Source: Symsagittifera roscoffensis
Lineage: Eukaryota > Xenacoelomorpha > Acoela > Convolutidae
Assembly (NCBI RefSeq): GCF_963678635.1
Contig: NC_087068.1
Location: 17,984,027-18,048,026 of the forward strand
Length of the DNA stretch: 64,000 nucleotides
Direction of reading: 5' to 3'
Part shown: in pieces, positions 54,101 through 63,100 of the stretch
Layout: every line of letters starts with the position of its first letter
Position numbering within the stretch: the first letter of the stretch is position 1
Position numbers and translations under genes: made by a program
Notes under the pieces: model-generated
Seen by the model: the letters and a program-made list of their open reading frames with translations, nothing else
What the model was told of the DNA's origin: nothing
Database searches by the model: none

Positions 54101-57100
54101 CCGGGTGGCCCTGGTGGCCCCGCAGTACTTCCTTTGCTGCCCGGTGATCCTGGTGGTCCCGCAGTTGTTCCTTCGCTGCCTGGTGATCTTGGTGAACCCG
54201 CAGTTGTTCCTTCGCTGCCCGGTGATCCTGGTGGTCCCGCAGTAGTTCCTTTGCTGCCCAGTGATCCTGGTGGTCCCGCAGTAGTTCCTTCGCTGCCAGG
54301 CGGTCCTGGTGGTCCCACAGTAGTTCCTTCGCTGCCAGGTGATCCTGGAGGTCCAAAAGTAGTTCCTTTGCTGCCGGGTGATCCTGGTGGTCCCGCAGTA
54401 GTTCTTTCGCTGCCGGGTGCTCCCGCAGTAGTTCCTTCGCTGCCGGGTGGTCCTGCAGTAGTTCCTTCGCTACCGGGTGGCCCTGGTGGCCCCGCAGTAC
54501 TTCCTTTGCTGCCCGGTGATCCTGGTGGTCCCGCAGTTGTTCCTTCGCTGCCTGGTGATCTTGGTGAACCCGCAGTAGTTCCTTCGCTGCCCGGTGTTCC
54601 TGGTGGTCCCGCAGTAGTTCCTTCGCTGCCCGGTGATCCTGGTGGTCCCGCAGTAGTTCCTTCGCTGCCGGGCGGTCCTGGTGGTCCCACAGAAGTTCCT
54701 TCGCTGCCAGGTGATCCTGGAGGTCCAACTGTAGTTCCTTTGCTGCCGGCTGATCCTGGTGGTCCAACAGTAGTTCCTTCGCTGCCAGGTGATCCTGGAG
54801 GTCCAACAGTAGTTCCTTTGCTGCCGGGTGATCCTGGTGGTCCAGCAGTAGTTCCTTCGCTGCCGGGTGGTCCAGCAGTAGTTCCTTCATTGCCGGGTGG
54901 TCCTGCAGTAGTTCCTTCGCTACCGGGTGGCCCTGGTGGTCCCGCAGTACTTCCTTTGCTGCTCGGTGATCCTGGTGGTCCCGCAGTTGTTCCTTCGCTT
55001 CCCGGTGAACCTGGTGGTCCCACAGTAGTTCCTTTGCTGCCGGGTGATCCTGGTGGTCCCGCAGTAGTTCCTTCGCTGCTCGGTGATTCTGGTGGTCCCA
55101 CAGTAGTTCCTTCGCTGCCGGGTGTTCCTGGTGGTCCCGCAGTAGTTCCTTCGCTGCCGGGTGTTCCTGGTGGTCCCGCAGTAGTTCCTTCGCTGCCGGG
55201 TGTTCCTGGTGGTCCCGCAGTAGTTCCTTCGCTGCCGGGTGTTCCTGGTGGTCCCGCAGTAGTTCCTTCGCTGCCGGGTGATCCTGGTGGTCCCACAGTA
55301 GTTCCTTTGCTGCCGGGTGATCCTGGTGGTCCCGCAGTAGTTCCTTCGCTGCTCGGTGATTCTGGTGGTCCCACAGTAGTTCCTTCGCTGCCGGGTGATC
55401 CTGGTGGTCCCACAGTAGTTCCTTTGCTGGCGGGTGGACCTGGTGGTCCCGCAGTAGTTCCTTCGCTGCCAGGTGGCCCTACAGTAGTACCTGGCGTCGT
55501 CATTGGTGCTATTGTTGTCCCGGTCTTAGTTGGTGGAGGTAGCGTAAACATTTCTTCTACACCGCATGGACTGATGGTTGTGGTAGGCGATGATGTTGTT
55601 GTTGCTTCTGAAACATATTTTCAAGATATAAAACTGAATTTTCATATTAGTAATATTCAAATCAAATCTAGCTAAACGGTGTTATTTTCTACAATGGCAG
55701 GTATATGATTTTGGAAAAGCATAATTTGATTTCAACTAAGACGAGAATTCTACTGTAAGGACTAATTTCAAACTTGATAGCATTTCGAGTTCAAATTGAA
55801 AACTAAGTTTTAATCAAGTCTACCAAAATGAAAAATGATGGCTTACGTTCGTGGCAATTGAGAATTTGGGCAGTGAATGTAGTGTCGATGTTTTTGATGC
55901 ACTCTTCTGTTAGACTGTTAGCTGAGCTCTGGGCGAATATCTCGATGACAACTCTCACAGCCAGCAATGTGTCTTCTTCTTTGTCCAGCAGATCGACTGA
56001 CCCGTCGAATTTCTATAACAATTTTTATTCCAGCAAAGCAGACTAAAATAAGATGGATAATTTCTGATTAAAAAGCGATGATAGCAGTCTTTGAAAGCTA
56101 CAATACAGAGGCGAAGCTGAGCTTCGCATCACTTGCAATACAAAATAAAAAGCCGCTGTCAGAAAAAAAAATCGAAAAAAAAATCGATCGAAAAAAAATC
56201 GAGAAAACTCGATCTATCAAAAAATAAGGCTAGTTTTCAAGTAAAAAACATGCCAAGACAATCAAATGTGAAATAAGCATCGGAAGAAAATTTACCAAAC
56301 GGTAACAAAACCGAAAAATACCTTGGCAAGAAACACTTCAAGCCGAAAACAAAATCAACAATTAACAAGTCCCCTCACATCCAAAACACAGACACGCACG
56401 AACAATTTTTTTTTCGCACGTCGAAAGACGCAATATAAGCATTAGAGCGATATTATATAGGCCAAAACCTATCAAGCCAAAAAAAAGAAAAGAAAAAAAG
56501 CCGAAAAAAAATTGTTGTCATGCAAAACAAACTGAAATTTCTATAGAAATTTTTAGCATTTTGTGCGATCCAGAGGTGAGGATAAAAATTTTGTTTCCTC
56601 CGAAATGAATCGAAAGTAAATCACCGAGCCAATAAAAAATCATTTCGGCAGAATAAAGTTTTCAAGCAAAAAAAAAAGTAAAGGCTCGAAAAAATTTCAA
56701 ACATCAGAGGTAAATCAGAACACTTAAGGCAACTATAATGTAGAAACAAAACAAAAAAAAACAATTCTACAATACCACAAAAAATACAACAAAAGACTTG
56801 TACCCGACTACAATACCCTAGCTATCGCAAGGGTAAAATAAAATCTTTGCTTCATCACCATTTTTTCGTCAACTTCAGCAGCAATTTTGAGTAAAAAACT
56901 GTTTAAAAGCCATTGAGTCATTACTTCACGACTAGATGCTTAGTTTATGAAAATTATCCACATAAATTGGTATTTATAAACAAATCAAAAATGTCATTTT
57001 AAGATAGAGCTTGCAAAAATTGCTCAGAATTATCAAAAAATCAAACTTTTTGTTTGTTTATGTACAATTTAAAATGTTACACAGAGGCACAGCTGAACTT

Positions 57101-60100
57101 CGTACCTCTTGTGATACAACAGCAAATGACTATGATTAAAATCAAATGAAAAATAGAAAAAACTTCAAAAACCGTTTTTGTCAAAAAAAAAACATATAAA
57201 AATTGCAAAAAAGTTCTAAAATCAGGAAAAAATTAGCTGCGCTATAAGGAACTTTAACAGGAGCTTTCAAAATGCTAGAAAAAAGCCAAAAATTCAAATT
57301 ACTTTTTTTGGAACTAAGCTGACAAAAATAGGCAGATAGACAAAAAGCTAAACTAGCCGAAAATTTTCAGTTTTCAAAAAAAAACAGATCGCAACTGGAA
57401 TCGAATTCCCGGGCTTTGTTGTCTTAAACATTGGTGTTAAAAAACTTGAAAGAAAGTTTAGCTTTATAGAAAGTTCGGGCTACACGAGTTAAGCTGATAA
57501 AAATAAACAGAAGGACAATAGTCCGAAAAAGCACAAAAACTGAAGTGTACAAAAACCAGGTCTAGGCTAGATTCTAACAAGCCTTTGCCATCTCAAGCAG
57601 ATGCTTCATATGATTGATTGAATTTATATTTACCAATAAGTAAAAAAGCCGAAAAAACCTGAGCAGTAGCCCTTCATGCCGACAAAAACTCAAAAAATTC
57701 TGATCTAACATAAAAATTGAAGTAGCCTTTCGCTAAGAACACACACACGCACACAAAATTTTTTCGATGATGGAGCGACGCAAAAAGAGGCCACTAAGTT
57801 GATATAAAATAGGCCGATATCTATTAAGCCGAAAAAAAGAAAGCACAAAACTTAATAAAAGTGAATTTTCAACAAATCCAGTTGGGAAAATTACGACCAA
57901 GTTACAAAAGAAATTTCAACACAGAGGCGAAGCTTCGCTTCGCAAGTTCTAGCCAGAATACGACCAAAAGCAGTTCTATTAAGTGCGTTAAGAAAAAAGA
58001 GAAATAAGCCTCGTATTAGTAAAAATTCGTTTAAGTCTCGGATTCGATCTAAGACCTAGATATTATGCATCTCACGGACTAACCACTCAGCCTCGGACTG
58101 TTATTAAATCACAAAAACTAGCTACAAATAAAGCAGAGAACAGATGCTAAAAAATTTCCAATGCTATAGATCGTGATCAAATGCTATAGATCTTCATTAT
58201 AGCAAAAGTGCCACCAAATAAGTGAACACTTTTAATGAACATCCGTACACTTTTAAAGAAAGTTCGTACTAATACACTACGTTTCGCAAGCTCATGGTGT
58301 AATTAGGCCGGATATTTAAAATGCTAATATGCCCAAAATAAGTCTGCTGAAACAGAAAAGCTCAGGGTATGAAACCTGCGAACAAAGTTATTTATGAAGA
58401 AAAGTCTAGTACCCGATTGCAATACCCTGGCTTATCGCAAGGAAAATCAAATTATTGAAATTGCAACAAATTTTTTTATTGTTTTTTTTCTCTTCAGCAA
58501 TTTTAATTTTAATCTTAACTTCCATTTACAATTATTTTTCTAATTTAAAATTTTATGTATTTAAACAGATATCATTGAGTATAACATAATTCCTAATTAG
58601 TAAATGATAGAGGTTACCTGTGCAGTTGTGGCAGTGTACAGTCCGTCATCTTCATTGTAGGCGACAAAATACTCTTCGAAGTTTTGGTCTGTGATCTTCA
58701 CTGTGAACACAATCTGCACTCCATTCGACAACTCAGTCGGAGACACTTTGATCTCGTCTATTTCCTCGCCCTGAAACAATTTTCTCTACTTTTAGAATAA
58801 AAATGATAAGAAAGAAAAAGAAAAATGTTCGGAGATTTATTTTAAGCAACTTTTGAGCAAGGAAACTTTACCACAGAAAAAATATCGACTTATCCTTTGA
58901 AAAAATGTCAACTTTCGAATTTTTGAATTTGTAGAAGAACTTATGATTGACACCTTTTTGATTAAATTAACCCAACTACGTTCATCGACACATTAATAAA
59001 TCAGTGTATAATATCACATAATTAGCAAATTCAAACTTGCCTCTGGGTTCAAATCAAGTTCGATGAAAATTGAATCAGCTTCAACAGACAACATCACATC
59101 TTCAACTGTATCGTCCATCGCGATAGCACACGTGACCTCTTTGTCACCCCCCTCGACAGGTGTCATGTCTGTCTCGGTGCATGGGGTGGGGGTGGTGAGG
59201 ACTGTGCTGGCTAGAGTTGGGGCTGGGGTTGATGCGAATGATTGGGTGGTGACTGTTGTCACAGTAGATCCTGGGGGGATCGATTCGGTCGTGTAGACGG
59301 TTGTTATTTCTGTTGTAGTCAATTGTGTGGTTTCTAAACAGATGTTTAAATGTGGTCAGTCGAAAGTTATCCTCGGATTTCAAGTTCCTCGGAATTCAAG
59401 CGTACGCTCCCATTTAAACGTATAAATTGACCTTCAGCGCACTTAGAGAAAAAATGGATGCCATTAACTGTTTCCGAATGCAATCAACTGTAATTTCTGT
59501 GTGGCAAAGAGATGAAGTTCCTGAGAGTCCTGCAAGTTTTGTCGATTATATATTACTTTCATATCAGCTGATACTGACCAGCCGGTACACATCCAGTGTA
59601 GTTGGTCTCCACTGCGACTTTGCTGCATGCTTTGATCACAATCACAATCTCGTCTACTTCCAGACTGTCTGGAACTGTGGCCAGCACATCCACCACTGTG
59701 GGGTCACTCCCGTCCGAAGTGGGGAGGGAGGAACCGGCCAGCGTGAACTGCTTCACAACACTCTGTATGGGAAACAAAAACGAACATCTCAACGCGAAGA
59801 AATCACAAAAAGGGGCAAGATTATATTTCTTTGTGGTATAAATTTCAAATATAAGTGCTGCATAGGAAAATCACATATTTTCTAAAAAATTAAAAAAGAT
59901 AAGATTACGTAAAGATTTTGAAAAAGTTTTTAAGAAGACCAAATTTTGATTCAAAAATGTTGAGGATGATGAGGTTGATCCTAAATACCATAAGATAATA
60001 AAAATATCGCCGAAAATTATTGTAAACGAAAAAAAAATAATACAATAACAAATGAGTGTTAAAATCGCAACCAGCTTCCAGTTAAATTCCAACTCACAGG

Positions 60101-63100
60101 TGAGGTAGATTCGTCAACTGGAATGATGTTTCCAAATTCTTCGCTGATTGTGAACGTCCCAGTCACCGGAACTATCTCTGGAGTCGCCGCAGACCCCCCT
60201 GGAGCAACGGTTGTGGTGATTCCTTGTTTGACGACAAACAAGACTTCGAATGTGAGAGAAGAGTCCTCAGGAATATCAGCTGCCGAAGTTGGGTCGATGC
60301 TGATCACCAGACTGTCGAGGTACACGGTCTAAAAATCAACAATTGTGAAGCCAGAAACTACAATTTAACTGTTATTAAATCATTAACTGTTATTCAATTG
60401 TTATTACAATCATTGGACAATCGAAGAAAAACCTAATCGGATCTACATTAAAAACTTCTTCAACTGGAAATCCGAAATAAGAAAAATGGCAACTTACTTT
60501 AAATATTGATTTAATCAATTCGGAACATAACACGCTTTTTTGATTTCGTTTTTTAAATTTTCTCAATCATTTTACCATTAACTTGCATTTTTTGCAAAAA
60601 GTTTTTTTTATATCAATGAAAACGGTATAAGTGTTTGAATAAATGTAATTGTTACCTCGTCGAATGGGATCACTTGTTGTTCAGTCATTCCAGTCTCGCT
60701 TCCCTCTTCACACTCTTCAGGCACAGACACACTCTGCCCCTTGGTCTCCACTCCCACACTCATCTCCTCCTCACAGCTGAAGGGGGGAGTGGTGGTTAGA
60801 GTGGTGACGATGGTGGATTCCGAGAGGGAGGAGGAGGGGACTGTCGAGACTGTCTCGGTTGTGGAGGTGGTGGTGATGGTTGTAGATGTTGCTAAAAGAT
60901 AACAGGTCAAAATAGACACACAAATCCATCATCTCAGAAAATGGGATTGAAATGCGCCCGTAAACAGACCATTCAAGAAAAATTCAAAAGGCGAGGTTAT
61001 CGAGGCATTAGTTTTTCTTAAAACAATCATTGAAATGAAAATCTCAAGTGAGAGAAGAAGCTTACGGTGCGAGCAAGTCTGTACAGACACTTTGACGTTT
61101 TCCAAGTCTCCCGATTTAGGTCCCTTCTTGAGGTAGACCTCGGAGGCCAGGAACCCGTCTTCAGTCACTCCTGGCAACTCAGTTGTCAACAGGATGGTGA
61201 GCAAGTAAGTTTCGGGTTGATCCGGCAACTGGGTTATGGTCACATCAGGTACAGATTCCGAAGGAGGCTAAAAGTATGTCTCAGGTTATCACTTAAATAA
61301 TAAAAAATTAAAACGCAAATAAACAAAATCTCGGGTTATCACTTTTTCTAGGAACTTACAAGACTAAATTAAGGATCGAGTAAACCAATTACAATAATTG
61401 GTTGAACGTTCTAACCTTTAATTACTGAAAATTCTAAGGAGAAGTTTAGTCTTGAGGTGAGTTTGCCCGGGTAAGTTGACTATATCACGGTTTGTCACCA
61501 CAACATTATATTGGTATGAGTAATGTGGTTTATACCTAATTTCCTTCTATTGGAGATCAAAGCAGATATAGTAACGCAAATTAGCGTCGTTATGGATAAT
61601 TTTTCAAAAGCAGTTCAAGGAGATTATCGATGATGTAACTTCAACTATATTAAGAAAAAGACAAAAGAAAGACTAACGTAGATTTGTACGGGTTCCACTG
61701 ATGTGTCGAGGAGTGGTGACTTCACGAGACTCTGCTCTTTAGTTCCATCTGGGGAGAAGGATACCTCGAAGAAAGAGTCGGATCCGTCGTTGAAGATCAC
61801 CACCAGAGAAGGAGGGGAGTCAAGAACAGGGTAGTTGAATGTCACATTCACTTCAGTCACAATCACTGCCTAGAAACAAAAAGTAAGTTACATCGAGTAG
61901 AAAAGAACTGATAAAAAGCTAAATTATCTTCGGAACCCATGATGGTCTAGGTCATGATTTTTCATTGTACGCATAGCTAAAAAAGGACTACTGTATAATT
62001 TTGCACAGACGCCATGCTGCGCTTTGCAAACACAAGCGAGGAAAATGCAAAAAAGAGCTCTAAACCGACAAATCAAAGTGAAATAAGGAAAAGGTAAAAC
62101 ATATATCTAGAATTTTTTTTTGTTGAGACAAGGATTTATCTGCTGGAAGACCGCTTTTAATTCACTTAGTAAACGTTCGGCCAGGTCTCGGATTCGATCT
62201 GCGGCCTACTGCGAACTAGAGATTAAACGTCTCACGCACTAACCACTCACCCTAACTTGCTTAATACATCACACACACTAGCCAGAGATAAAGCAGAGAA
62301 CAGATGCTAAGATATTTCCAATGCTAGATCGAGATTATAGCAAAAGTGCCACCAAATAAGTGAACACTTTCCACTTTCAATGAACACTTTTGTGTCCGAT
62401 TTAGGTTTTAAAAAAATGTTCGTAATAATCAACTACGCGGATCGCTAGTGCGAAAACTAGCCACCAATAAAGCAGGTACAGTTTCTATCAAATTGCCAAT
62501 ATCCTGCAGCAAAAACTCGACCAAAAAAAACGATTTCAATGTTCCGGGTTTAAATATTTGACCTGTTGATTAGGAGTCTCACGTCCTTGCATCTGCGCCA
62601 CAGTTGTTTGGAAGTAATTTGGAGCTAATGCTGGATCTACATTTTCTAATTTTTAAAATCATATATTATTATATATTGTGCTGATACGAAAACGCGTAAT
62701 TTCAAAATTGCAAAACAAATGGACTTTACGCTAAATCCTAGTGTTTCTCTGCTTAAGTAGGTGGTTAATCGCTATTTTGAAGGAGAAAACTAATACCTGT
62801 TTCTTCACTAGAAGTCTTGATTTCAGATTTGGCCGGATAGTTTTCGCAAAAAAGTGAAAAAGATTCCAACATTCGATCAAAAATTCAAAAATTTGACTTT
62901 TCATAAATCCATATACATTTCTCTTCTACAGCATGGGATTAGTCTTTAATGCAGAGAAAAATTCTACACTTTGATTTGTAGATTGAACCCTTAACATCAG
63001 ATTTAGCAAGTAGTTTCCGCGAAAAGTCATGAAAACTATAAATAAGAACGGTAAAATTTAAAAAGGCATTTTTTCGAAGTCCATATCTGCTTTTCTACAA

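Noticed and set aside
53556-55675. Alternative frames over the exon 10 array (AAKELLLDHQD minus, VVPSLPGDPGG plus)
   Set aside because: Repeat by-products without splice or phase support. The GPPGSPGSEGTTA frame matches exon 14 and the header exons.
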